Assembly (NCBI RefSeq): GCF_002933295.1
Contig: NZ_PSSW01000004.1
Coordinates: forward strand, 124,001 to 188,000
Direction: 5' to 3'
DNA length: 64,000 nucleotides
Source of the DNA: Marinobacter flavimaris
GTDB lineage: Bacteria; Pseudomonadota; Gammaproteobacteria; Pseudomonadales; Oleiphilaceae
Every line of letters begins with the position of its first letter. The first letter of the stretch is position 1. Below the pieces are notes generated by a model. That model worked only from the letters and a program-made list of their open reading frames with translations, made no database searches and was not told the DNA's origin. Position numbers and translations under genes: made by a program. Below, in pieces: positions 22,454-32,291 of the stretch.

Positions 22454-23698
22454 TCAATTCAACTTAAACGCTTTCTTTTTTACCTTCCCAGAGACCCCAT
22501 CCTTATAAAGCATTAGTCGGATACACATCAAATAACGTGGATCCACAAAAGTATAAAAAGAAGAATTAGAAATGCACTTTAACACTGGATATTCTCCTTT
22601 AGACAAACCTGCTAAAACCTGACCTATACCAGAATTGCTTTTCGGGGCGCTATTTGGAAAATCTTGGCCAATAACTATCCCGATACCCTGAGTATCTATT
22701 TGATGCGTAGATATTCGACCCAATGCATAAAGCACCTGACCCCGCCTCTGATCAGAACTTTCACCACTTCCGAGATGCAACTGGATTACGTTATAACATT
22801 CTCTAAGCCCTCGCTTTAACCAAAGCTCATCAGCACTTTCGATCAATTCGTCTGTATATTTCCACGAATTGTCTTCAATACAATATGCAAGAACTTCACA
22901 ATACTCGTGAACCCTCTGAGGAATCCCTAAAGTAACCGTATAAATATGCCGAGCCAACCCTTTTAGCTTTGGAGAATTAATTTTTACCTCCAAAGAGATT
23001 ACAAGCCCTTTATAAACAAACATGAGAACCTGATCAGAGGTGAGACCAGTTATCTTTGGCAACTCATCGATTCTATTTCCGACCGAGGCCAGATTTTTAA
23101 TAGATGAAAAATATTGCAGAACATCATTAGGGACCGCAACGAGCAAATATTTAACTTTGTACTTCGCATACTCCTCATCATCGAGAAGAATTAAGATATC
23201 ACATAGCTCGTCCATTAGGCTCTGGCTTTTTATAATCGTTTCAACATTATCAAGTACAATGATTGTTTTTGAGCGAGACGCTGAACTAAAAGCCTTTTTA
23301 TAACAGGTCAATAACCTATCCTCTTTTTGGATATCGTATTGACTTTCATGAGAGAGCTCCGCACTCCCGATTACCGAAACTCCGGCTTTTTTCGTTTGTT
23401 TAAACCCCTTCTTCTCTGCACCTCCATGGGGATGGAACTTTGAGTATATTTCGTTGGTAACGGAGCCATTTCTAGATGCATTCGCGCAATTTATTACAAT
23501 GAAATTTATTCCATTTTGGCTAAACACTTTCTTATATAGCCAAGATTTACCGCTCCCACTTTCACCAAACAAGAAAGAGTGCATCGACCCATTAACCGAG
23601 CGCAATAAATTCTTTTCATGCTCCTCTCGCTCTATATACATTGAACTATTTACAGTTTCATTGCGCGGAGTAAACACGTCTTCAATTTTCTTTCTCAT
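22454..23698 (-). CDS. STAND/AAA-type ATPase with C-terminal winged helix (conflict operon)
   Basis: A 414-residue P-loop ATPase. Walker A is GESGSGKS (45-52), Walker B TIIVLD (145-150) with following NVETII, and a sensor-like VKYLLVAVPND. The helical lid LARHIYTVTLGIPQRVHEYCEVLA follows, and the C-terminus (~315-405, RRGQVLYALGRISTHQI, SKGEYPVLKCISNSSFYTFVDPRYLMCIR) looks like a winged helix of the ORC/STAND kind. The gene is more AT-rich than the surrounding core genome. Its start overlaps the preceding small gene (AATGAGAAAG), so it is translated with it as the last gene of the PRTase-NADAR operon. Probably the regulatory or sensing ATPase of that unit; specifics unknown. Confidence 0.75.
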   Translation of the reverse strand: MRKKIEDVFTPRNETVNSSMYIEREEHEKNLLRSVNGSMHSFLFGESGSGKSWLYKKVFSQNGINFIVINCANASRNGSVTNEIYSKFHPHGGAEKKGFKQTKKAGVSVIGSAELSHESQYDIQKEDRLLTCYKKAFSSASRSKTIIVLDNVETIIKSQSLMDELCDILILLDDEEYAKYKVKYLLVAVPNDVLQYFSSIKNLASVGNRIDELPKITGLTSDQVLMFVYKGLVISLEVKINSPKLKGLARHIYTVTLGIPQRVHEYCEVLAYCIEDNSWKYTDELIESADELWLKRGLRECYNVIQLHLGSGESSDQRRGQVLYALGRISTHQIDTQGIGIVIGQDFPNSAPKSNSGIGQVLAGLSKGEYPVLKCISNSSFYTFVDPRYLMCIRLMLYKDGVSGKVKKKAFKLN

Positions 23699-23840
23699 TT
23701 AAAGCAGACTCATTATAAGATTTATTAAGATAGCACTTCATTAAGAACGATCTTCGCTCCAGCTCCCCACCAGATGTAATAAACTCAGAAAAGATCCCCT
23801 TGGGGAGGCTCCTTCGCTTCTCCTGAAGGACTCTTACCAT
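23682..23840 (-). CDS. 52-residue linker protein of the conflict operon
   Basis: ATG at 23838-23840 opens a frame inside the 3' end of the NADAR gene that ends (TGA 23682-23684) just after the ATPase start, so it overlaps both neighbours. The product (MVRVLQEKRRSLPKGIFSEF, ITSGGELERRSFLMKCYLNK, SYNESALNEKEN) is a helical, charged protein. GAAGAG lies a few bases before ATG. Overlapping junctions on both sides are characteristic of a real gene in a coupled operon. An upstream in-frame ATG at 23897 would extend it to 71 residues. No family known. Confidence 0.5.
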   Translation of the reverse strand: MVRVLQEKRRSLPKGIFSEFITSGGELERRSFLMKCYLNKSYNESALNEKEN

Positions 23841-24435
23841 TGTCTCTTCGAGCGAATATTGGCTCGATAGGTCGGCCACACAACAAGAAACTTTCAATAT
23901 CCGGGGGATTAATCATCGTGAAATCCCCATTCGGGCGCTCTCTGAGCTCTTCCCTCAACTCCATAAGCAAACGCCCCAGCACGTTGTAACCGATTAACGT
24001 CCTATCTGTTTCGGGATTTGCTCCCCAAAAACTATCTTTCCGAGACTCCTCAACAATTGGCTTTTTTTCGGTAGCCAAGAGAAGTTTTCCAAATGAATCC
24101 GGGTTGTAAGCTAACTTTACTCGAAGACACCAACGCATGACCGTAACTCTAATATTCTCCCAATCGGGACGGCTATCTTTTCTAAACCTCTTACTTTTCA
24201 TTTTTGCCGTCATTGGGCTAGATTGCTCCAAAATCAATTTCTGAGCTTGAGGCAAATGCGGAAACCGGCAGGCTTGGTAAAGCGATTCTGAAGAACGTAT
24301 GTGCATGCCGTTAACTTTGACTGGATAGCCGCCGGCCATGTTCGACAGTCCACCAAACGTTTCATTAGTCTTGAGGAAAACCACGCAGCTTTCTCTCTGA
24401 TAGATGCGAAGGTGCTTTGATCTGTCAGGAACCAT
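23785..24435 (-). CDS. NADAR family protein
   Basis: A 216-residue member of the NADAR (YbiA/DUF1768) superfamily. Characteristic blocks are FGGLSNM (~27-33), SSESLYQACRFPHL with its conserved Glu (~48-61), SSPMTAKMKSKRF, DWENIRVTVMRWCLRVKL and PIVEESRKDSFWGANPETD...GYNVLGRLLMELR. Known members hydrolyse N-glycosidic bonds in riboflavin intermediates or remove ADP-ribose from guanine in DNA. Start ATG 24433-24435 overlaps the stop of the PRTase gene (24425-24427). The C-terminal ~45 residues after the domain are a hydrophilic tail. Its place beside a phosphoribosyltransferase-like protein suggests action on a nucleotide or base-sugar product. Confidence 0.85.
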   Translation of the reverse strand: MVPDRSKHLRIYQRESCVVFLKTNETFGGLSNMAGGYPVKVNGMHIRSSESLYQACRFPHLPQAQKLILEQSSPMTAKMKSKRFRKDSRPDWENIRVTVMRWCLRVKLAYNPDSFGKLLLATEKKPIVEESRKDSFWGANPETDRTLIGYNVLGRLLMELREELRERPNGDFTMINPPDIESFLLCGRPIEPIFARRDNGKSPSGEAKEPPQGDLF

Positions 24436-25456
24436 CAGAAAAAATCCTGGCAATAAGGTTTTGCATCGCCGTTTCCGAGTTAGTCGTGCGCGGAAACAAT
24501 GGGTACCATGGCTCCCCTGCCCAAAGGGCGAGTGGCGCATTGTTTGGGCAATTGCGGAAAGTCACCACAAGAGAGCCAAATCCCAAAGACTCTAAAGTCA
24601 TATGACCCAAAGGACGCTGAGTCTCACCCAAGTTGGGACACATTCTACGAATTTTCGTACCTGCGACTAGAAACGTCTGTTCGAGGAGTGCGCGCCCCTC
24701 TTCACTTGAAAAGATTCCATTACCACCTATGTTGCCCGCGTTCCGGAAAGTGGGTTTGTATCTTAGACCTTCAACATATTCTTGGACTTCAAGATTATCT
24801 GGCACGAACGTGGGGCGAAGCACGTCGCTTGAATCAGTGTAGGCTTTTCTGTCTTCTAACTCGATCCGTCTCCACCAATCAACTACTACATCCTTACCGA
24901 CCTCTTTTATCTTCTTGTTTATACGCTGTTGTGCATAATAGTGCCCACCACTATGTAGTGCGATGCAAATTACGTGAATCTGACAGCGATTCGGCGCTTC
25001 ATGCTCTATCCAGTCTTCTAGGTCGCGCCGAACCCGGTTTCCTGTAAATATTCCATCGTCCAAATATACAAAGGCACTCGGGGGATGATCTCCCTGATAG
25101 AAATCGACGCCACATTCGGCACGAAGAATTTCGGAAAAGAGGATATTCAATTCCCTTTGGCTATTCCCGCCACCTTGCACATCTAAGAGTTTAACTTTTG
25201 ACCAAAAACTACCTGGATCCTCTCCGACAAGTTTTTTCGTTCTAATTCCATTTCGCAAAAAACTCGTAACCGCTTCTACTGAGAAGTAGGTTTTCTTCAG
25301 AACGTGATCCATTTCGGCTAAAACAGGTAATTGAATGGATGGATCAAACTGGCTAACCCAGCGTTCGACATGAGCTGGTGTCGGCGGTTCAAGATCACCT
25401 GCGCGATAGTCTGCTGTGGTATTGCAGATGCTGTGCAATAATTCTTTTCTAGTCAT
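24425..25456 (-). CDS. Phosphoribosyltransferase-like protein, PRTase-CE type
   Basis: A 343-residue protein. The PRPP-loop-like motif AFVYLDDGIFTGNRVRRDL (~128-146) with the double Asp and TGN matches the phosphoribosyltransferase signature. The N-terminal helical region (ADYRAGDLEPPTPAHVERWV, FDPSIQLPVLAEMDHVL) is that of the PRTase-CE group predicted from comparative genomics of conflict systems. Adjacent ALHSGGHYYAQQRI and the C-terminal PLGHMTLESLGFGSLVVTF region complete the conserved outline. It is the first gene of a four-gene overlapping operon. No enzyme of this group is, to my knowledge, biochemically defined. Confidence 0.78.
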   Translation of the reverse strand: MTRKELLHSICNTTADYRAGDLEPPTPAHVERWVSQFDPSIQLPVLAEMDHVLKKTYFSVEAVTSFLRNGIRTKKLVGEDPGSFWSKVKLLDVQGGGNSQRELNILFSEILRAECGVDFYQGDHPPSAFVYLDDGIFTGNRVRRDLEDWIEHEAPNRCQIHVICIALHSGGHYYAQQRINKKIKEVGKDVVVDWWRRIELEDRKAYTDSSDVLRPTFVPDNLEVQEYVEGLRYKPTFRNAGNIGGNGIFSSEEGRALLEQTFLVAGTKIRRMCPNLGETQRPLGHMTLESLGFGSLVVTFRNCPNNAPLALWAGEPWYPLFPRTTNSETAMQNLIARIFSDGS

Positions 25457-25511
25457 AAATTACGTTTACTCCCCTACTAGGTGCTCGACGCATAAAATAT
25501 GCTAGCACTTA

Positions 25512-25537
25512 GGAAAACCGGAACAGATCTATTTTTC
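25512..25537 (-). repeat. Dispersed repeat, inverted copy
   Basis: GGAAAACCGGAACAGATCTA plus TTTTTC, the family consensus in opposite orientation, upstream of the PRTase-like gene. Rightmost copy seen. The rest of 25457-25621 holds nothing recognisable. Confidence 0.65.
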
Positions 25538-25621
25538 TGCAATGCATTGAAACCACGGAACTTCCTCTATTCTTTGGTAGCCAACATTGGCCGAATTGCG
25601 ATTAGATAGAGCGCTTTGCTA

Positions 25622-26032
25622 TTACAATAGCGACGCATCGACAACGCCCCGAAATTTGGAAAAAATCTTACACACAAGAAACTCCTTCCCGCCGATCCGT
25701 CCACGCTTTACAATCCGCTTTACCATCTCACCCTGGCACTTCGGGCACCGTGGCTCACTGCTTTTCTTCTCCACAATCTCTTTCACATGCGCCACGTGCT
25801 TCCGGTGATTGCTGAACGTAGCCGCCAGCCGCCCGGATTCAATGGCTTCGATCACCTTCTGAACCTCAACATCCGACAGCCGCTGCTCGGTTTGGGCTTT
25901 GATATAGCGGACATACCCACCACCGTGGGTCACGTTCTCCGGCATGGGCGTTTTGAAGGGTGTGCAGTGGCTGGGTGTGGTCCATCCGTTATCCTTAACA
26001 GCGGCGTCAGTCCGTTTCTTATAACTACACAC
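25622..26032 (-). pseudogene. C-terminal remnant of a NERD-domain nuclease gene
   Basis: The frame encodes FKTPMPENVTHGGGYVRYIK, SDVEVQKVIEAIESGRLA, then SNHRKHVAHVKEIVEKKSSE and PRCPKCQGEMVKRIVKRGR...FLVCKIFSKFRGVV. This is the end of a NERD-type nuclease with its topoisomerase zinc ribbon; the upstream NERD domain is absent and the last zinc-ribbon Cys (expected in FPKCRG) has become Phe (FSKFRG). It is therefore a decayed C-terminal fragment, with only the first ~25 residues of the open frame being junk sequence. Confidence 0.7.
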
Positions 26033-26092
26033 TAGCCTAATCGTAAGGAAACTTCCTACCCGTCGGACGTAAAATTTGGTAACTCCGATACG

Positions 26093-26122
26093 AAAAAGCC
26101 GCTCAAGTTAAGAGCGGCTTTT
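26093..26122 (-). terminator. Intrinsic terminator of the urea/urease operon
   Basis: AAAAGCCGCTC - AAGTTAA - GAGCGGCTTTT, an eleven-pair stem with T runs on both strands; it closes the minus-strand urt-ure operon downstream of the 61-residue gene and could also stop transcription from the left. Confidence 0.9.
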
Positions 26123-26158
26123 AAAATCACCAGCGAGCGGATCAGTTGAGGCTCTTCC

Positions 26159-26344
26159 TCAATCCTGCCCATCCCGCTTATGCCGTATCAGTGCATAGAT
26201 GCCAACAGCAACCGCAGCACCAGCCGCCAGGAAATATTCAATATGCACCCCATCACCCAGGGCTTCATGGCCAGCATGTCCAAAGGCGGCCCCTGATATC
26301 AGAAGCAGGCTGGCAGCCAGAGTCAGTCGGTTAGTCAGTTTCAT
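26159..26344 (-). CDS. Small membrane protein at the end of the urease operon
   Basis: A 61-residue protein: an N-terminal signal peptide (MKLTNRLTLAASLLLISGAAFG), a short HAGHEALGDGVH segment with three histidines, a membrane helix (~36-53, YFLAAGAAVAVGIYALI) and a basic cytoplasmic tail (RHKRDGQD). It resembles the small HupE/UreJ-adjacent or nickel-handling membrane proteins found with ureases, but is too short to be HupE. It lies 44 bases after ureG, before the terminator; a role in nickel supply is a guess from context. Confidence 0.65.
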   Translation of the reverse strand: MKLTNRLTLAASLLLISGAAFGHAGHEALGDGVHIEYFLAAGAAVAVGIYALIRHKRDGQD

Positions 26345-26388
26345 AGTTTTCTCTCCGTTGTTCGTTTAAGTCTCAAAATCCGTTGTTA

Positions 26389-27027
26389 TTAAGCAGTCTC
26401 CGCAAGCTTCTCAGGCCGGCGTTCCGGCAGCATGCCCCGTTCCAGAATGAAGCTGATGATCGTCTCCAGCCCTACCCCGTCGTACAGGTTGGTGAACACG
26501 AAGGGGCGTTCGCCGCGCATTTTCTTACTGTCCCGCTCCATCACATCCAGGGAGGCGTGCACCTGTTCGGCGATGTCGATCTTGTTGATGATCAGCAGGT
26601 CCGATTTGGTGATGCCGGGGCCGCCTTTGCGGGGGATTTTGTCGCCGGCGGAGACGTCAATCACGTATAGGGTGAGGTCGCTCAGTTCCGGGCTGAAGGT
26701 GGCGGAGAGGTTGTCGCCGCCGGATTCCACCAGCACCAGTTCCAGGTCCGGATGGCGGCGCTGGAGGTCGTCGATGGCCGCCAGGTTCATGGAGGCGTCC
26801 TCGCGGATGGCAGTGTGCGGGCAGCCGCCGGTTTCCACGCCGAGGATGCGGTCTGCGGCCAGGGCTTCGTGACGCAGGAGGAAGTCGGCGTCTTCCCGGG
26901 TGTAGATGTCGTTGGTCACCACGGCGATGTTGTAGTGGTCGCGAAGGGCTTTGCACAACTGGCGCAGCAGGGCGGTTTTACCGGAACCAACCGGCCCACC
27001 GACGCCAACTCTCAGGCAATGTGTCAT
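26389..27027 (-). CDS. ureG: Urease accessory GTPase UreG
   Basis: A 212-residue SIMIBI GTPase that drives nickel insertion into urease together with UreD and UreF. Walker A is [13 protein letters not shown] at the N-terminus, then [14 protein letters not shown], the CPH nickel-binding motif [32 protein letters not shown] and the guanine-specificity NKID. ATG 27025-27027 is chosen as homology begins there; the open frame upstream is noise. It is the penultimate gene of the operon, 23 bases after ureF. Confidence 0.97.
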   Translation of the reverse strand: MTHCLRVGVGGPVGSGKTALLRQLCKALRDHYNIAVVTNDIYTREDADFLLRHEALAADRILGVETGGCPHTAIREDASMNLAAIDDLQRRHPDLELVLVESGGDNLSATFSPELSDLTLYVIDVSAGDKIPRKGGPGITKSDLLIINKIDIAEQVHASLDVMERDSKKMRGERPFVFTNLYDGVGLETIISFILERGMLPERRPEKLAETA

Positions 27028-27050
27028 GGCAGTTTCTCCTCGTTTGTTAT

Positions 27051-27764
27051 TCAGCTTCTGAAAAGCCGTGAATACTGTGTTTCGTGTAGTGCACTTCCGA
27101 GCGCCAGTCCCGGCAGGATGGGCCCGAGTTCGTGATCGTTTCGTTCCAGGGCGGTGTCTACCGCCACAGCCAGCTGTGGCCGTAGCCGCTCGATAATGCG
27201 TTGGGCGGCGGTGTGGCCCAGGGGCAATGCCTTGCAGGCCACGGCAAGCTGGTTTTCCAGCCAGGCCCAGGCGAAGCCGAGCAGCGTCTGGCGAACCGGT
27301 ACGAAGCGTTTGTGGGCGGCCCAGGCGAACATGGTGATGTAGCCGGGCTCTTCCGGAATCAGGTGTTGCTCGGGCAGCAGCTCCAGGTTGCGCAACAGCG
27401 TGACCAGGGCGCCGCCCAGGCGGGTGTCTTCGTCGCTCAGTTCGGCGGTTTCCCGGGTGGCGTGCAGCCAGTCGTTCCACTTTGCCAGCGCAATGGCATC
27501 GCCTTCGGCCCAGGCGGTCTGCAAACGCACCAGCAGGGGCAGTTCGCAGCGGCTGAGGCCGTCTTCCAGCACGCCTTCAATCCACTCGGCCAGTTCGGCT
27601 TCGTTGTTTACCCAACCCAGTTCAAAGGCGCTTTCCAGGCCCTGGGACCAGGCAAAGGCGCCGATGGGCAGTGCCGGGCTGACCAGTTGCATCAGGCCCA
27701 GCAACGCCAGGTCGTCCACCTGAGGGGTGGCGGCCTCAGTGGGTGTGTTTGTGACTGTGGCCAT
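27051..27764 (-). CDS. ureF: Urease accessory protein UreF
   Basis: A 237-residue helical protein that links UreD and UreG in the urease activation complex. Typical blocks: [61 protein letters not shown] 27762-27764 overlaps the end of ureE by 29 bases and is preferred over an upstream in-frame codon in the His-rich ureE tail. The C-terminus [12 protein letters not shown] is family-typical. Confidence 0.95.
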   Translation of the reverse strand: MATVTNTPTEAATPQVDDLALLGLMQLVSPALPIGAFAWSQGLESAFELGWVNNEAELAEWIEGVLEDGLSRCELPLLVRLQTAWAEGDAIALAKWNDWLHATRETAELSDEDTRLGGALVTLLRNLELLPEQHLIPEEPGYITMFAWAAHKRFVPVRQTLLGFAWAWLENQLAVACKALPLGHTAAQRIIERLRPQLAVAVDTALERNDHELGPILPGLALGSALHETQYSRLFRS

Positions 27765-28278
27765 GGCTGTGCCCGTGGTCGTGATCGTGTGAATGGCTGT
27801 GACCGTGCCCATGGGAATACCCTGCCTGGGTATAGGCGCCGGGTTCCGGATCGAATGGCGCGGTGTGATGGATCAGCGTTGCGCCCAGGCGTTCCGCCAG
27901 TTCTTCCAGCACGTGGTCCGGGGTGATGCGCACGTAGGCGCCTTTGTCGTCCATGCCGATAGCCAGCGTCACGTGGCGGTTGCCCAGGTGGTAACACAGG
28001 CGCGCCAGGGGCTGGCCGTTTTCGATACGGGCGGTAACCACTTGTTCTTCCGCCGCGCGGATGCGAATGATCTCTCCGGTTTTGGCCAGCAGCAGGTCGC
28101 CGTCCCGCAGCACGGGGCCGCGATCAGGAAACAGGCCCACGTCCACCCTGGTCTGGGTGGTGGCGCGCAGGCGGCCACGGATGCGCAGCTCGTACGGCAA
28201 AATCAGGTTATCGAGGATCTCGGAGCTGTCGATTTCGGCAGCTTCCTGTTCGCTCAGGCGTTTTGTCAGTTCCAACAT
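27736..28278 (-). CDS. ureE: Urease accessory nickel chaperone UreE
   Basis: A 180-residue nickel metallochaperone. The N-terminal domain (LPYELRIRGRLRATTQTRVDVG) and the peptide-binding C-terminal domain (LCYHLGNRHVTLAIG, ITPDHVLEELAERLGA) are canonical. The tail after residue ~155 is exceptionally His-rich ([20 protein letters not shown]), as in Klebsiella-type UreE, and probably buffers several nickel ions. It overlaps ureF and lies 47 bases after ureC. Confidence 0.96.
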   Translation of the reverse strand: MLELTKRLSEQEAAEIDSSEILDNLILPYELRIRGRLRATTQTRVDVGLFPDRGPVLRDGDLLLAKTGEIIRIRAAEEQVVTARIENGQPLARLCYHLGNRHVTLAIGMDDKGAYVRITPDHVLEELAERLGATLIHHTAPFDPEPGAYTQAGYSHGHGHSHSHDHDHGHSHGHSHKHTH

Positions 28279-28325
28279 AATCAGTTCTCCAGTACCCGGC
28301 TCAGAACAGCCTTGAGCTGTATTGA

Positions 28326-30025
<1,700 letters not shown>

Positions 30026-30029
<4 letters not shown>

Positions 30030-30343
30030 TTCTGGCCCTCCAGTTTGCCCATGACTTCCTGCCGGAAACCGTAGATTTGACGCCCACCCGCAAACGGGAT
30101 CAGCGTCACTTCGCGGCTCTGGCCGGGTTCGAAGCGGATAGCGGTGCCGGCCGCCACATCCAGGCGGTAGCCACGGGCCTTGGCACGGTCGAAATCCAGG
30201 GCCGGGTTGGCTTCGGCAAAGTGGTAGTGAGAGCCGATCTGGATCGGGCGGTCGCCGGTATTGGCCACGTCTATCTGGATGCGCTCACGGCCTTCGCAGA
30301 GTTCGATGTCGCCGTCTTTGAGCTGGTATTCACCGGGGATCAT
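30026..30343 (-). CDS. ureB: Urease subunit beta
   Basis: A 105-residue structural subunit ([55 protein letters not shown] and KLEGQK at the end), typical of separate-subunit bacterial ureases. Starts 12 bases after ureA and its TGA overlaps the ureC start. Confidence 0.97.
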
Positions 30344-30355
30344 GGCGTCTGCTCC

Positions 30356-30658
30356 TTAGACAATCGGGTTGTGGACAGTGACGAGCTTGGTGCCATCGGG
30401 GAAGGTGGCTTCCACCTGCACTTCGTCGACCATTTCGGCGATGCCGTCCATCACGTCATCACGGGTGAGGACTTCGGTGCCGGCGGTCATCAACTCGGCC
30501 ACGGTACGGCCTTCACGGGCGCCTTCCATGATTTCGGCGCTGATCAGGGCCACGGCTTCCGGGTAGTTGAGCTTCAGGCCTTTGGCTTTGCGGCGCTCGG
30601 CCAGCAGGGCTGCGGTGAACAGCAGCAGTTTGTCTTTGTCTCTTGGCGTTAATTCCAT
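30356..30658 (-). CDS. ureA: Urease subunit gamma
   Basis: A 100-residue subunit of standard length: [74 protein letters not shown] 30656-30658 gives the canonical start; an in-frame extension upstream is not homologous. Confidence 0.97.
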   Translation of the reverse strand: MELTPRDKDKLLLFTAALLAERRKAKGLKLNYPEAVALISAEIMEGAREGRTVAELMTAGTEVLTRDDVMDGIAEMVDEVQVEATFPDGTKLVTVHNPIV

Positions 30659-30699
30659 CGTTGTTTGCTCCGTTGATCGCGTCGCATTCTGCCTGTTAT

Positions 30700-31596
30700 T
30701 CAGGTCAGCCAGATTCGGGGAACGCTGGCAGGCTGGCCGGTGAGTCTTGGTCTGATCAGTTCCCAGGCTTGCTGGCACAGCGCCCAGGCTTCGTTTCGTT
30801 CCTGCCCCAGGTAGCGCAGCAGCAGCACACCCCTTCGGCGGGTCACCGCCCAGCGGTGGCTTTCCGGCAGGGTTTCCCTGAGTTCTTCAATGGCGCCGGC
30901 TTCGTCATCCAGGCCGACCACCCAGAGAGTGGCCTGCACGGTGGCGCCGCCCTGGCCCCAGTGGCCTTTGAACCTGGCGTGGTTCGGGTCCATAAGCTGG
31001 CGTTCCAGCCATAGGGGGCGGCCGTCCATCAGCAGGCGGAATTTTTGCTCCAGGTGGCCCGAGACAAACGGCAGTTTGCTGGCCGGGCGGCCGAGGGCGA
31101 GGATTTCCCAGCCGATGCATCGGGCGCCGGTTTCCAGTTCGATGGTGGTGCTCTGCTCGCCCCGGGAACCGTCAAACGCCAAGGTCTCCTGGGGCAGGTA
31201 TTCCAGAATGCCGCCCTGCTCCACCTTCAGTCGGGTGTGCTGGGCCCAGGCGACGCCATGGCTGTCCGCCTTGTAGAGCTTGGCGGCCGCCGGGGTGGTC
31301 AGCAGGGTATGGGCGCCCTCGCCGACACGGGCTTCGATGCTCAGGGCATCGCCGCTGACCAGCCCACCCGGTGGGTGCAGCAGGTACACGTGGCAACAGC
31401 CGTTGCGGCCTTCCGGGTAGAACGGGCGCTGAACGCGCAACGGGCCGTTATGGCGCACATGGGTCATGCGGGTGGCGGTATTGCTGCCATCCGGGCGGGC
31501 GTCGAAACCCAGGGCAATGGACGCTGCCCAGCGCCGGCCGGCGTCGAAGCGATGGCCGGAGTCGTGGGCGGGTTCTATGCGTTCGAAGACCGTCAT
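30700..31596 (-). CDS. ureD: Urease accessory protein UreD
   Basis: A 298-residue scaffold protein that binds apo-urease and conducts nickel from UreG. Landmarks: [53 protein letters not shown] and [21 protein letters not shown] central region. Its ATG overlaps the end of urtE (31593), so transporter and enzyme genes are transcribed together. 41 bases separate it from ureA. Confidence 0.95.
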   Translation of the reverse strand: MTVFERIEPAHDSGHRFDAGRRWAASIALGFDARPDGSNTATRMTHVRHNGPLRVQRPFYPEGRNGCCHVYLLHPPGGLVSGDALSIEARVGEGAHTLLTTPAAAKLYKADSHGVAWAQHTRLKVEQGGILEYLPQETLAFDGSRGEQSTTIELETGARCIGWEILALGRPASKLPFVSGHLEQKFRLLMDGRPLWLERQLMDPNHARFKGHWGQGGATVQATLWVVGLDDEAGAIEELRETLPESHRWAVTRRRGVLLLRYLGQERNEAWALCQQAWELIRPRLTGQPASVPRIWLT

Positions 31597-32291
31597 ACCG
31601 TCAGATGCTTCTTGATGAGTTCATCGGTGAGGCCGGCAATCTCGTCTTCCGCCACCCGGCGGCCGCGATCGAGGATGGCAAAGCGGTCGGCGTATTTGCG
31701 GGCGAACGGCAGCTTCTGCTCCACCAGCAACACGGTCAGGCCGTCTTCCTCAATCAGCTTGCGGATAACCTCGCCGATCTGGGCCACGATGTTGGGCTGG
31801 ATGCCCTCGCCCGGTTCGTCGAGGATCAGCAGGCGCGGTTCGATCACCAGGGCCCGGCCGATGGCCAGTTGCTGTTGCTGCCCGCCGGAGAGGTCGCCGC
31901 CCCTGCGGTGGCGCATTTCTTTCAGCACCGGGAAGAGTTCATACACCCGCTCGGGAATTTTCTTGCTGCCGTCCTTGCGAACGGCCAGGCCGGTGCGCAG
32001 GTTTTCTTCCACGGTCAGTAGCGGGAAGATCTGCCGGCCCTGGGGCACGTAGCCAATGCCCAGCCGGGAGCGGTCTTCCACTTTCTTTTTGGTGAGTTCC
32101 ACGTCCCCGGCGAATTCGATGCTGCCATTCTTGGTGGTTTCCTCTCCCATGATGCATTTCATCAGGGTGGTCTTGCCCACGCCGTTGCGGCCCATCACGC
32201 AGGTGCACTGGCCCTGGGGCACGTCGAGGTCGAGATCCCAGAGGGTGTGGCTTTCGCCGTAGAACTGGTTGAGCTTTTCAATCTTCAGCAT
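31593..32291 (-). CDS. urtE: Urea ABC transporter ATP-binding protein UrtE
   Basis: A 232-residue LivF-like ATPase. Walker A GRNGVGKTTLMK, signature LSGGQQQQLAIGRAL, Walker B RLLILDEPGEGIQP. Start overlaps the end of urtD by one base (ATG/TAA style junction at 32291). With UrtD it powers uptake of urea. Confidence 0.95.
   Translation of the reverse strand: MLKIEKLNQFYGESHTLWDLDLDVPQGQCTCVMGRNGVGKTTLMKCIMGEETTKNGSIEFAGDVELTKKKVEDRSRLGIGYVPQGRQIFPLLTVEENLRTGLAVRKDGSKKIPERVYELFPVLKEMRHRRGGDLSGGQQQQLAIGRALVIEPRLLILDEPGEGIQPNIVAQIGEVIRKLIEEDGLTVLLVEQKLPFARKYADRFAILDRGRRVAEDEIAGLTDELIKKHLTV

Noticed and set aside
5084..25537. Dispersed repeats as a CRISPR array
   Set aside because: Copies are hundreds to thousands of bases apart with genes between; no regular spacing.
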